DNA from: an uncultured Eubacterium sp.
Lineage (GTDB): Bacteria; Bacillota; Clostridia; Lachnospirales; Lachnospiraceae
DNA: 33,653 bases
Assembly: GCA_910577295.1 (NCBI GenBank)
Contig: CAJTLS010000028.1
Location: 1 to 33,653 of the forward strand
Direction of reading: 5' to 3'
Shown here: positions 17,087 to 24,377 of the stretch, piece after piece
Numbering within the stretch: the stretch's first letter is position 1
How the letters are laid out: each line of letters starts with the position of its first letter
Program-made: the position numbers and the translations under genes
Notes under the pieces: generated by a model
Database searches by the model: none
What the model saw: the letters and a program-made list of their open reading frames with translations, nothing else
What the model was told of the DNA's origin: nothing

Positions 17087-19168
17087 TTAATATCCTACTT
17101 TTTTACCGGATTTTGTCATATATCCACTGATTAGTTTTGCTTTATAATCTTTTTTCTTGCGTGAATCTGGAACTGCCGGGTCGGTAGGGTCGTAGTTAAT
17201 GCCGCCTTTCACCTTAATTGTAGGCGCTTTACCAAGAGGACCGGGCTTTTTGGAATTACCACGAACAATTTTAACAATACTTCCGGTAGAAGCATAATCA
17301 TAAATCCATTTGGCGTCTGCTACAGCCATTCGGATACATCCGGCAGAAGCCGGCGAGCCTAAAAGATTATAGCGGTAGGCAGGTAACGCGTAGTGCGAGT
17401 CGGAAGAAACGGCAATGGAGTGGAAATAAACATTTCCAACAATATGCGTTGTCCAACGTGCATAAACAGTGCTGCCGTCCGGTTCTAACATAGGCTTCAA
17501 AGTATATTTTACGGATTGACCGTTCGAGCAGATGGAATATGTACCAAGCGGCGTGTAGGAAGATTTTTCATGCAGGCCGCTCGTACCTGCGTTTGTAGAA
17601 ATATCACGGCCGACACAAACGCTGCAAGTCTTCACTGGAATATCGTATTTTTTCGTTTTCTTGTTGTACATAAAGATTGTGACAACGCCTGCGGCACGGT
17701 TTACTTCAATATAAAATTTATTTGTGTGTCCGCCGCCGCTCTTTTTCAATTTCAGTATTTTCGTTAAATCAATCTGTTTTTTGTTGTCAATATAGTAAAA
17801 TTTATATTTTTTCCCGCCATATTTTTCATAGTACCAGCCATTCTTACCCATATCCTTTTTCTTTAACTTAAAGTTTTTCTTTGCGAGTAAGAACTTACTG
17901 CCCCATGAAGTATATCCATATGCTTTGACAAGGAAAGAACCTTTGCTGCCATTTTTTACATTTGCGGTAAATGTTTTCTTATTGGATGAAGCAGTTGCCT
18001 TGTATTTGCCGAGCTTTTTCTTTTTAGCGCCTTTTACCTGATAAATGACGTATTCTACTTTTTTTACATTTCCCGGCATATAAATGCCGCTCATTTTGTA
18101 GTTGCACGAAGCGTTTTTCTTTTTCTTAATGGAAAGCGTGCCCTTTTTTATACGCTGGTCTGCTTTCGCCTTGTTTGTCAGGGTATACGTTTTTCCGTTG
18201 TTATCTACGACATAGACTTCAATTGTGTATAAATCCATGTTGTACTTCAGTTTCTTCATCGTAACGGAAGAGTAGAAGTAACTGCCATCGGCAGTCTTTT
18301 TCGTGCCCGAAATGGTAGCAACCTGTTTTCCGATGCTATTTTTTACAAGGAAAGTCACGCCGCGGATTCCGAAAACATTTTTTAATCCTTTTAACTCAAT
18401 GGCGAAGGATTTCTTTTTTTCCAGAGAGGCAGATTTTTTCGTTGTAAATGATGTGCAGGTCGGAACGACACTGTATTGGGCGGATGCCAGTGTATAATTG
18501 CCTTTCCATTTGCTGTTGGTAACGATTACTTTCGCATTCCAGATTCCATAATAGCTGCCGGATTTGGATACGTCGATGGCCCATGTTCGGGCAGCGGCCA
18601 GAGCGACAGGATTTCCCACTGTTGTAGCGGTAGAGGCAGCGCGGTCTTTGTGCCAAATCTGCACGCTTACCTGATTGCCTGCGCCCGGAACAAGAATGCC
18701 GCCGGCAGCTTCTGTTGAAGTAAAGGCAGCGGAACGGGCAGCGGAGCCCTTGTCGCCGTTAATCTTCAATGTCGCCTTATTCGTGTGAACCGACAAATCA
18801 GCCGTACCTAACGTAAGTTTTGTCTCGCCGATGACAGCGGTAACGGTATAATTGGCGAATGCGTATTTTACATCTTCAAGAGAAAAAGTACCCTCATAGG
18901 TACCATCTTTACAATTTTCTTCCGTAAGTTCAATCGTTTGCTTCCAAACGGATTTTGTGCTTACATTAGTTGCCTGAACGGTCATGCTCGTTCCAACTGC
19001 TTCTTCTAATCCCTTAATGGTGTAGCTCACAATACCGGTTGCGCGGTTTGTCGTAAGGGTGGACGTCGGAGCCGCCGCCTGAGCACTGCTTGTATTAACG
19101 GTAAAGACAAGCACCAGCGTCACAATCAGGCAAATGACATAGTTTCCTATTGCTAACTTTTGTTTCAT
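17087..19168 (-). CDS. Secreted L,D-transpeptidase (YkuD domain) with repetitive N-terminal part
   Basis: A 693-aa secreted protein. GGAGG lies 7 nt before the ATG at 19168; an ATG 45 nt further upstream has no such site. Residues 1-31 are a signal peptide ending SSAQAAA. The N-terminal 450 or so residues are made of lysine- and threonine-rich beta-type modules that look like diverged repeats of about 90-110 residues. The C-terminal YkuD domain has the His in VYFHSIAV and the catalytic cysteine about 611 in SPASAGCIRM. These enzymes form 3-3 cross-links or attach proteins to peptidoglycan. The tail after the domain is basic. It is a single-gene transcript with its own promoter at 19204-19232. 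Confidence 0.92.
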   Translation of the reverse strand: MKQKLAIGNYVICLIVTLVLVFTVNTSSAQAAAPTSTLTTNRATGIVSYTIKGLEEAVGTSMTVQATNVSTKSVWKQTIELTEENCKDGTYEGTFSLEDVKYAFANYTVTAVIGETKLTLGTADLSVHTNKATLKINGDKGSAARSAAFTSTEAAGGILVPGAGNQVSVQIWHKDRAASTATTVGNPVALAAARTWAIDVSKSGSYYGIWNAKVIVTNSKWKGNYTLASAQYSVVPTCTSFTTKKSASLEKKKSFAIELKGLKNVFGIRGVTFLVKNSIGKQVATISGTKKTADGSYFYSSVTMKKLKYNMDLYTIEVYVVDNNGKTYTLTNKAKADQRIKKGTLSIKKKKNASCNYKMSGIYMPGNVKKVEYVIYQVKGAKKKKLGKYKATASSNKKTFTANVKNGSKGSFLVKAYGYTSWGSKFLLAKKNFKLKKKDMGKNGWYYEKYGGKKYKFYYIDNKKQIDLTKILKLKKSGGGHTNKFYIEVNRAAGVVTIFMYNKKTKKYDIPVKTCSVCVGRDISTNAGTSGLHEKSSYTPLGTYSICSNGQSVKYTLKPMLEPDGSTVYARWTTHIVGNVYFHSIAVSSDSHYALPAYRYNLLGSPASAGCIRMAVADAKWIYDYASTGSIVKIVRGNSKKPGPLGKAPTIKVKGGINYDPTDPAVPDSRKKKDYKAKLISGYMTKSGKKVGY

Positions 19169-19203
19169 TCTTTTACCTCCATTTCTGTTGGTTTCAGTAA
19201 AAT

Positions 19204-19232
19204 ATGATGGCATATTTGGGCAGATTTGTCAA
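19204..19232 (-). promoter_or_regulatory. Promoter of the L,D-transpeptidase gene
   Basis: On - a perfect TTGACA (19232-19227), a 17-nt spacer and CATCAT (19209-19204), a 4/6 match to TATAAT. It lies between the large palindrome and the gene. Confidence 0.55.
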
Positions 19233-19269
19233 GGCTACCATTGCTTTCGACAGGGGAAATGATGCATAA

Positions 19270-19787
19270 CCTGCGCCAATATGGCGGGTATCCTGTCGTA
19301 TTTTATCCGGTGTACTGCTCCCAACGAAAAATTGTTGTTTCTTTCGTTCCCAGAAGTCTTTCGCCGCCCCTCGCAAAACTCGCTGTCTGCATTGTCGTTT
19401 TTCCTGACTTTTGCAGCGTTGCCGCTCGCCGGTCCTTATGCACCACCGTTTGTTACTGCTTACTGTGGGCGGCACCAAAGGTGCCGTCTCGGGGAAGAGG
19501 GCTGCTAAAAACAAATATATTTGTTTATGACAGCCCTCTTCCCCGAACAGATGCTTCACATCTGCCCACAGTAGGAGCGAAATCGTTCCGGTGGTGCGTT
19601 AGTACCGTTGCGTAGCGGCGTTTAGTGCAAACGGGCTGCCAAAAGTCAGGAAAAACGACAGCAGACATCTCAGACAATGCTCGGGCGGCGCTCTGTAAAC
19701 AAAAGAAACAATAATTTTTCGGGGAGCGACACGAGGATAAAATACGGCAGGATACCCGCTACCTTAAAATAACAGGTTATTAAGCAA
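19270..19787. repeat. About 500-bp imperfect palindrome: two diverged inverted copies of one element
   Basis: The centre is the perfect dyad at 19511-19524. From there the two arms match outward with gaps. Perfect blocks are 19490-19504 with 19531-19545 (15 bp), 19395-19412 with 19641-19658 (18 bp) and 19284-19295 with 19748-19759 (12 bp), with long near matches between. At the same place in each arm sits a small hairpin with a different sequence: GGCACC-aaa-GGTGCC (19471-19485) on the left and CAGATG-cttca-CATCTG (19548-19564) on the right. No convincing coding frame exists. The stretch lies between an L,D-transpeptidase gene and tRNA-Pro. It may be two insertions of a structured mobile repeat or one large foldback element. 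Confidence 0.85.
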
Positions 19788-19835
19788 ACGCCCTTTCTGC
19801 CCTGAGAATAGCAGGTAAACGTGTCAAAGAAAAGA

Positions 19836-19882
19836 AAAACAGGAAAATCCATTAACTAAAAGTGTAAGGATTTTCCTGTTTT
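19836..19882 (-). terminator. Terminator after tRNA-Pro
   Basis: A perfect 15-bp stem (19836-19850 with 19868-19882) around a 17-nt loop. On - it is followed by TTTTCTTTTC. It would end the tyrS-tRNA or tRNA transcript. Confidence 0.8.
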
Positions 19883-19914
19883 CATTGCAATACAAAGGCT
19901 CGCGCCTTGCGTTA

Positions 19915-19988
19915 TCGGCGTGACAGGATTTGAACCTGCGGCCTCTTCGTCCCGAACGAAGCGCTCTACCAAGCTGAGCCACACGCCG
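19915..19988 (-). tRNA. tRNA-Pro (anticodon CGG)
   Basis: A 74-nt cloverleaf on -. The acceptor stem CGGCGTG pairs with CACGCCG and A73 follows. The D arm is GCTCAGCTTGGTAGAGC, the anticodon stem-loop CTTCG-TTCGGGA-CGAAG gives anticodon CGG, and the T arm is GCAGG-TTCAAAT-CCTGT. CCA is not encoded. It lies 45 bp after the tyrS stop and may be co-transcribed with it. Confidence 0.96.
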
Positions 19989-20033
19989 TAGAACAAAGTC
20001 TATTCTACAACGATTTGCTCATGATTGCAAGTA

Positions 20034-21257
20034 TTATTTTAAAATCATCCTGCGGAAATTTTTCTTTCCCTTTTTCAGAACCAGACCTTCGCCCATTAAG
20101 CAGTCGGCTGTTATCTTTTCATGGATATCCGTAACCTTTTCTCCATTCATGGCGACGCCGCCCTGTTGAACCGCACGGCGGGCCTCGGAGTTGGACGGCA
20201 CCATACCGGATTTGGTAAGCAGGGTAAGGATACCGATACTTCCGTCGGTCATGTCATCCGCAGTAAGTTCAACCGTTGGCATATCGGCAGCATTTCCGCT
20301 CTGGAAAAGCGCTTTTGCGCTCTCCTGCGCTTTTGTTGCTTCGTCTTCACCGTGAACCAGCTTTGTCAGCTCGAAAGCGAGAATTTCCTTTGCCTCGTTG
20401 AGCTTTGCGCCCTCCCATGCTTCCATCTTGTCTATTTCCTCGAGTGGGAGGAATGTCAGCATACGGATACATTTGAGTACGTCGTCGTCGGCAACGTTTC
20501 TCCAATATTGGTAAAACTCAAACGGAGAGGTCTTTTCGGCATCAAGCCATACTGCTCCTTTGGCAGTCTTACCCATTTTTTTGCCCTCTGAGTTAAGGAG
20601 GAGGGTGATAGTCATTGCGTGGGCGTCTTTACCGAGCTTGCGGCGGATTAACTCGGTACCGCCAAGCATATTGCTCCACTGGTCGTCGCCGCCAAATTGC
20701 ATGTTGCAGCCGTAATCCTGAAATAATCGGTAGAAATCATAACTCTGCATAATCATGTAATTAAATTCCAGAAAACTAAGTCCCTTTTCCATTCGCTGTT
20801 TGTAACATTCAGCGGATAGCATACGGTTGACGCTGAAGTGCGAGCCTACATCGCGGAGCACGTCAATGTAGTTTAATTCCATCAGCCAGTCGGCGTTATT
20901 GACAAGGATGGCATTTCCCTCGGAAAAATCAATGAAGCGGCTCATCTGTTTTTTGAAGCAATCGACATTGTGACGTATTGTCTCCGGTGTCATCATCTGG
21001 CGTAAATCCGTCCGTCCGGATGGATCGCCAATCATGGCGGTACCGCCTCCGACAAGGGCAATCGGTTTGTTGCCCGCCATCTGTAATCGTTTCATAAGGC
21101 AGAGAGCCATGAAATGTCCGACGTGCAAACTGTCTGCAGTCGGGTCGAAACCAATGTAAAAAGTTGCCTTACCGTTGTTTACCATGTTTCGGATTTCTTC
21201 TTCGTTCGTTACCTGCGCAATAAGACCGCGGGCAACAAGTTCTTCGTATACCTGCAT
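20034..21257 (-). CDS. tyrS: Tyrosyl-tRNA synthetase
   Basis: A 407-aa class I synthetase charging tRNA-Tyr. The HIGH-type motif is HVGH in DSLHVGHFMAL, the KMSKS-type motif is KMGKT in GKKMGKTAKG, and the C-terminal S4 RNA-binding domain contains SNSEARRAVQQGGVAMNG. The N-terminal GFDPTADSLH is typical of TyrS. GGAGG precedes the ATG at 21257. The gene is controlled by a T-box leader (21310-21595) with a tyrosine specifier codon. Confidence 0.97.
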   Translation of the reverse strand: MQVYEELVARGLIAQVTNEEEIRNMVNNGKATFYIGFDPTADSLHVGHFMALCLMKRLQMAGNKPIALVGGGTAMIGDPSGRTDLRQMMTPETIRHNVDCFKKQMSRFIDFSEGNAILVNNADWLMELNYIDVLRDVGSHFSVNRMLSAECYKQRMEKGLSFLEFNYMIMQSYDFYRLFQDYGCNMQFGGDDQWSNMLGGTELIRRKLGKDAHAMTITLLLNSEGKKMGKTAKGAVWLDAEKTSPFEFYQYWRNVADDDVLKCIRMLTFLPLEEIDKMEAWEGAKLNEAKEILAFELTKLVHGEDEATKAQESAKALFQSGNAADMPTVELTADDMTDGSIGILTLLTKSGMVPSNSEARRAVQQGGVAMNGEKVTDIHEKITADCLMGEGLVLKKGKKNFRRMILK

Positions 21258-21309
21258 ACTACCTCCATTCCTGCGCTGTTGTTATACGCGCAAATCAGTT
21301 TTTTACATA

Positions 21310-21595
21310 CAAAAAATCTCCCATCCCATACAAAGGACGAGAGATATAAAATCCCGTGTTACCACCTTTATTCATAACCAATTCACATTGATTACCTCAG
21401 TAAGTACGCATGCCAGCACATGGATACTCCGGCAACGATAACGGATGCCAAACCGTCAATGCCTACGCAGATAATGTATCGTTCAGCATTGCTGCTCAAG
21501 GATGTATTCGGGATATCTGACAATCCTGCGCCTCTCACCAGCCGGCAGCTCTCTGTGGCGTCCGGACATCCGTACTTATTCCTGTCAAAGCCTGT
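21310..21595 (-). promoter_or_regulatory. Tyrosine T-box riboswitch of tyrS
   Basis: The leader on - carries an AGTA-type motif (AATAAGTACGG) in stem I, the specifier loop GAATAC with the TAC tyrosine codon at 21506-21504, and the T-box sequence AAAGGTGGTAACACGG at 21369-21354. A terminator stem follows (21346-21317, with wobble pairs) with six U at 21316-21311. Uncharged tRNA-Tyr would bind the specifier and T-box and prevent termination. The specifier agrees with the gene downstream. Confidence 0.92.
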
Positions 21596-21601
21596 AAAAG
21601 T

Positions 21602-21630
21602 ATCTTATTATAATTATTTTTGTTTGTCAA
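21602..21630 (-). promoter_or_regulatory. tyrS promoter, -35 inside the left copy of the 28-bp repeat
   Basis: On - a perfect TTGACA (21630-21625), a 17-nt spacer and TAAGAT (21607-21602). The -35 box lies within the repeat at 21617-21644, so the repeat copy kept on this side preserves the promoter. Confidence 0.65.
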
Positions 21631-21644
21631 GTAGTATGTTTGGC
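21617..21644. repeat. 28-bp direct repeat, left copy
   Basis: It matches 23392-23419 at 27 of 28 positions (G at 21626, T at 23401). Shared core: TCAAGTAGTATGTTTGGC. The copies stand 1775 bp apart and enclose the AraC cassette. This copy carries the tyrS -35 box. Confidence 0.9.
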
Positions 21645-21682
21645 TTTAAAAATTTGTGGAAATCCTTTTTGGATAAAAGCCG

Positions 21683-21711
21683 CCTCTCTCTTTTGTGCAA
21701 AGATAGAGAGG
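21683..21711 (+). other. Hairpin in the leader region of the AraC gene
   Basis: CCTCTCT (21683-21689) pairs with AGAGAGG (21705-21711), with CTTT/AAAG pairing possible inside. There is no U-run after it. It lies upstream of the candidate -10 TATAAT at 21732-21737, so it may instead be an operator for the regulator. Confidence 0.35.
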
Positions 21712-21793
21712 AATAATTTACGAATAAGCCTTATAATAATAAAGATAAATTTATGTCCACAAAGCACAATATGTGCAGATAAGGAGGTATCTC

Positions 21794-22645
21794 ATGGAAT
21801 GGGTTGAAAAATTAAACCAAAGCATGAATTATATTGAGGAACATTTGGCAGGCGAAATTGACTATGAACAGCTTGGGCGGATTGCCTGCTGCTCCACTTA
21901 TCACTACCAGAGGATGTTTACTTATATGGCGGGCATCACTCTGGCAGAGTATATCCGAAGAAGAAAAATGTCTTTAGCAGCGGTAGATTTGCAGGGCGGA
22001 GATGAACGGGTTATTGATATCGCAGAGAAGTATGGCTACCGTTCCCCGACTGCTTTTAACAGGGCGTTCCAGTCTTTTCACGGGATAGCCCCATCGTCCG
22101 TGAAAGACGAGGGAGTATCCGTGAAATCTTTTTCCCCCATTGTATTTAAAATTGCTGTGAAAGGAGCGACAGAAATGAATTATAGAATTGAAACAAAAGA
22201 AGCATTCCGCATCATTGGCGTATCGGCACCGCTTGATAAGGAAATCGAAAATAACTTTATGGTTGTGCCTAAGATGTGGCAGGATGCTGCTGTAAATGGA
22301 ACAATACAGAAATTGGCAGGAATGATGGATACGTCGCCAATGGGACTTTTAGGCGTGAGTGTCTGTAATGATGAAGAACAATGGAAATATTTTATTGCCG
22401 TTTGCAGTACAAAAACAAGCGGTGAGTTTGAAGAATATACCGTGCCTGCGTCTACTTGGGCAATCTTTTCTGGAACGGGTACAAACCAGTCAATACAGGA
22501 ATTGGAGCAGCGGATTATCACAGAATGGCTTCCGAACTCTGGATATGAGTATGCCAATGCTCCTGATATTGAGGTTTACTTGAATCCGGACCCACAGAAC
22601 GCACAATATGAGGTATGGATACCCGTAGCAAAGAAAAAAAGATAA
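21794..22645 (+). CDS. AraC-family regulator with GyrI-like effector-binding domain
   Basis: A 283-aa protein. The start is the ATG at 21794, preceded by AAGGAGG. Residues about 5-105 are the two HTH motifs of AraC proteins: YEQLGRIACCSTYHYQRMFT and VIDIAEKYGYRSPTAFNRAF, with FHGIAPSSVK. Residues about 125-283 form a GyrI-like/AraC effector-binding domain of the SAM-dependent regulators such as Rob, SoxS-like Rob C-terminus and BmrR (IETKEAFRIIGVSAPL; TVPASTWAIFSGTG; VEVYLNPDPQNAQYEVWIPV). Such domains bind small hydrophobic or cationic compounds. It forms an operon with the next gene. The likely role is a drug- or metabolite-responsive activator; no target gene is visible nearby. Confidence 0.9.
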   Translation: MEWVEKLNQSMNYIEEHLAGEIDYEQLGRIACCSTYHYQRMFTYMAGITLAEYIRRRKMSLAAVDLQGGDERVIDIAEKYGYRSPTAFNRAFQSFHGIAPSSVKDEGVSVKSFSPIVFKIAVKGATEMNYRIETKEAFRIIGVSAPLDKEIENNFMVVPKMWQDAAVNGTIQKLAGMMDTSPMGLLGVSVCNDEEQWKYFIAVCSTKTSGEFEEYTVPASTWAIFSGTGTNQSIQELEQRIITEWLPNSGYEYANAPDIEVYLNPDPQNAQYEVWIPVAKKKR

Positions 22646-22656
22646 CGGAGGGACTT

Positions 22657-23166
22657 ATGGACGAGAAATTTAATATGTTTATGGAAACGGTTGACGAGCG
22701 TTTCCGTAGTTTTGTAAATGAAATCAATGAGTATCTGACAGAAAACGGCTGTAAGTGCGACATAAAATCACAAAAAAGCGGCTATGTTGTGTCGTATGTG
22801 CTAAACAGCATCAAAAGGACTTTGGCAACATTCGTATCCCGAAAAACGGGGATGAAGCTCCGCATTTATCCCGAACATATACAGGAATATCAGAGTTTTC
22901 TTGATACATTGCCTGAGAAAGTAAAGAAGGAAATCAAGAAAGCATCCGTCTGCAAACGTCTTATCAATCCCGATGATTGTAATCCGAAATGTATCATGGG
23001 ATATATCTTTGTGTTGGATGGTGAGCAGTATCAGAAATGCCGTTACATGGCGTTTCAGATCACATTGAGTGAGGAAAACAATCCATATATAAAGCAGTTT
23101 TTGCAAAAAGAGTTGCAGGCAGGAAAGCGATTATCCGCAGGGACACAGAATTTTTTTGGAGGGTAA
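22657..23166 (+). CDS. Unknown protein paired with the AraC/GyrI regulator
   Basis: A 169-aa soluble protein. The ATG at 22657 follows GGAGGG by 5 nt, and the gap to the AraC gene is 11 nt, so both are in one transcript. No signal peptide or membrane helix is present. It contains an SVCKRLINPDDCNPKCIMGYIF segment with three cysteines followed by YQKCRYMAFQITL, which could be a small metal- or ligand-binding site. The N-terminus (MDEKFNMFMETVDERFRSFVNEINEYL) is helical. I do not recognise the family. It may sense or handle the same compound as its regulator partner; this is a guess from position. Confidence 0.75.
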   Translation: MDEKFNMFMETVDERFRSFVNEINEYLTENGCKCDIKSQKSGYVVSYVLNSIKRTLATFVSRKTGMKLRIYPEHIQEYQSFLDTLPEKVKKEIKKASVCKRLINPDDCNPKCIMGYIFVLDGEQYQKCRYMAFQITLSEENNPYIKQFLQKELQAGKRLSAGTQNFFGG

Positions 23167-23201
23167 GACAGGTAAAAATAATGTCAGTTGCACAGAAAAA
23201 G

Positions 23202-23222
23202 CTCTGTGGCGTTTTCCACAGA
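23202..23222 (-). terminator. Hairpin after the unknown gene
   Basis: CTCTGTGG (23202-23209) pairs with CCACAGAG (23215-23222). On - it is followed by CTTTTTC, so it looks like a terminator for that strand, although the nearest gene there is beyond the cassette end. Confidence 0.5.
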
Positions 23223-23257
23223 GAGCGCTTGGGCTGTTGCTCCTTGATTACTCACTA

Positions 23258-23296
23258 GCAAAACAATGGAATAGAAGTTCTATCCCATTGTTTTGC
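23258..23296. terminator. Terminator at the right end of the AraC cassette
   Basis: A 12-bp stem (23258-23269 with 23285-23296) continues inside as ATAGAA/TTCTAT, giving a nearly continuous hairpin. GTTTTGC sits on the right strand and AAAAC on the left. It can serve the AraC operon (+) and read-through from the thioesterase side (-). Confidence 0.75.
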
Positions 23297-23391
23297 AATC
23301 TTTAAGAACGGTTTTCCTAACATAGCAATATTTTTATTATCGATCTGTTTGTATCCCTGAAAATCAAATAGCAGCCACAATAGACGGATTC

Positions 23392-23419
23392 TTTTTGTTT
23401 TTCAAGTAGTATGTTTGGC
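23392..23419. repeat. 28-bp direct repeat, right copy
   Basis: It matches 21617-21644 with one mismatch. Its right part encodes the last codons of the thioesterase gene, including its TGA (23404-23402), so this copy preserves that reading frame. Confidence 0.9.
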
Positions 23420-23791
23420 GGCTGTCTTTGTCAAAAATTTATCATTATCAATGATGAATCTTTCATGTATTCCCTTGCCGATGATTTCTTTGTCATCTTT
23501 TGCCGTTACTTCAAAGACAAGTCGGCGTCCGTCAATCTGTATCAGCTCGCTGCTGCACATGACAGTCATGCCAAGAGGCGTAGCGGCGTCGTGGGTAATA
23601 TCCAAACGGGTTCCCACGCTTCCTTGCCCCTCCTGCAAATAAGGGGCAATACTCTGCCAAGCCGTTTTTTCCATCAGGGCCGCCATGGCCGGCGTGGCAA
23701 AAACGTCCAGTGTTCCGCTTCCCATTGTTTTGGCGGAAGTACTCTCATCTGCAAGAATAGAGCAACTTCCTTTGATTCCGGTAGTTATCAT
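23402..23791 (-). CDS. Thioesterase of the hotdog-fold FlK type
   Basis: A 129-aa protein. GAGGG lies 5 nt before the ATG at 23791. The sequence KTMGSGTLDVFATPAMAALMEKTA with VGTRLDITHDAATPLGM and FEVTAKDDKEIIGKGIHERF is the pattern of fluoroacetyl-CoA-thioesterase-like (FlK) hotdog proteins, with T, E and H at the places used in catalysis in FlK. The cellular substrate is an acyl-CoA that cannot be named from sequence. It starts 7 nt after niaR and ends the NAD operon. Its last three codons and stop lie within the 28-bp repeat that borders the AraC cassette. Confidence 0.88.
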   Translation of the reverse strand: MITTGIKGSCSILADESTSAKTMGSGTLDVFATPAMAALMEKTAWQSIAPYLQEGQGSVGTRLDITHDAATPLGMTVMCSSELIQIDGRRLVFEVTAKDDKEIIGKGIHERFIIDNDKFLTKTAAKHTT

Positions 23792-23798
23792 AATTCCC

Positions 23799-24362
23799 TC
23801 ATTTCCGCGCAGACAGTGCGCATTTACAATCTTTCTCTTGGCCCTCTTTGGGCTTTACCAGATATCCCCGCTGTGCCAGTTCGCTTTCAATATCATCTAA
23901 GATGTCACTGGTTTCGGCAGATATCGTATGATAGTGATAATCGGAAGTAACATTTTTCAACAGTGTGGATTTACCGCTGTGCAGTCCGTGGATAAATTCC
24001 CTCACATCCCGTCGTGAACGGATGCGCATCTCTGCCTCGATGCGGCCGTATAGTTTATGATTGACGAATACATTTTCCACAGTGCCGCCCTGATCCACGA
24101 TGCAATTGAGCTCGTCTTCGGTCTGCTCATCCGTATGACGGCATTTGAAAGTGCGCACGAGAGCAGAAGAGGATTTTGGTGATACTATATAGCCGCGATT
24201 GGTGGAGACAATCTCCGCATTTCCAGAACGGAGCAGTGCGATGTCCTGTACAATAACTTGGCGGCTTACGCCAAATTTGTGGGCAAGGGCAGCTCCGGAT
24301 ACCGGCTGTTCCTGTCGGGCAAGAAAGTTTATAATCTGGGCTCTTCGTTCTTCTCCGGACAT
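23799..24362 (-). CDS. niaR: Niacin-responsive repressor of NAD synthesis (NiaR/YrxA)
   Basis: A 187-aa regulator. The N-terminal winged HTH (EERRAQIINFLARQEQPVSGAALAHKFGVSRQVIVQDIALLR) is followed by a 3H domain with conserved histidines in FKCRHTDEQ, FVNHKLYG and SDYHYHTI; these bind a metal ion in NiaR. It represses NAD genes when niacin is present. The ATG at 24362 follows AGGAGG. It is the fourth gene of nadA-nadB-nadC-niaR-thioesterase, so the repressor controls its own operon. Confidence 0.93.
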   Translation of the reverse strand: MSGEERRAQIINFLARQEQPVSGAALAHKFGVSRQVIVQDIALLRSGNAEIVSTNRGYIVSPKSSSALVRTFKCRHTDEQTEDELNCIVDQGGTVENVFVNHKLYGRIEAEMRIRSRRDVREFIHGLHSGKSTLLKNVTSDYHYHTISAETSDILDDIESELAQRGYLVKPKEGQEKDCKCALSARK

Positions 24363-24377
24363 GTTTTTCCTCCTGTT

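Larger units (their letters stand above)
21645..23391 (+). mobile_element. Putative inserted two-gene cassette flanked by 28-bp direct repeats
   Basis: About 1.75 kb between the two copies of the repeat, with an AraC/GyrI-type regulator, an unknown gene and terminators at its right end, all opposite to the surrounding genes. If the cassette and one repeat copy are removed, the thioesterase stop codon falls directly in the tyrS -35 region, giving a compact same-strand arrangement. This is the pattern left by site-specific integration at a gene 3' end. No integrase, transposase or terminal inverted repeat is seen, so movement would need help in trans. Confidence 0.5.

Noticed and set aside
19226..19615. 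Open frames of 60-129 codons on both strands within the large palindrome
   Set aside because: They cross the palindrome centre or its hairpins, lack ribosome sites and show no coding pattern; the nucleotide symmetry explains the region better.
22359..22583. A short open frame on + inside the AraC gene
   Set aside because: Out of frame with the AraC/GyrI product and without a ribosome site.
21645..23391. Terminal inverted repeats or a recombinase for the AraC cassette
   Set aside because: I compared both ends and found no inverted repeat, and neither gene resembles an integrase or transposase, so it is not called an IS or integron cassette.
23411..23950. A 179-codon open frame on + across the thioesterase and niaR genes
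   Set aside because: Antisense to two well-supported genes and spans their junction.
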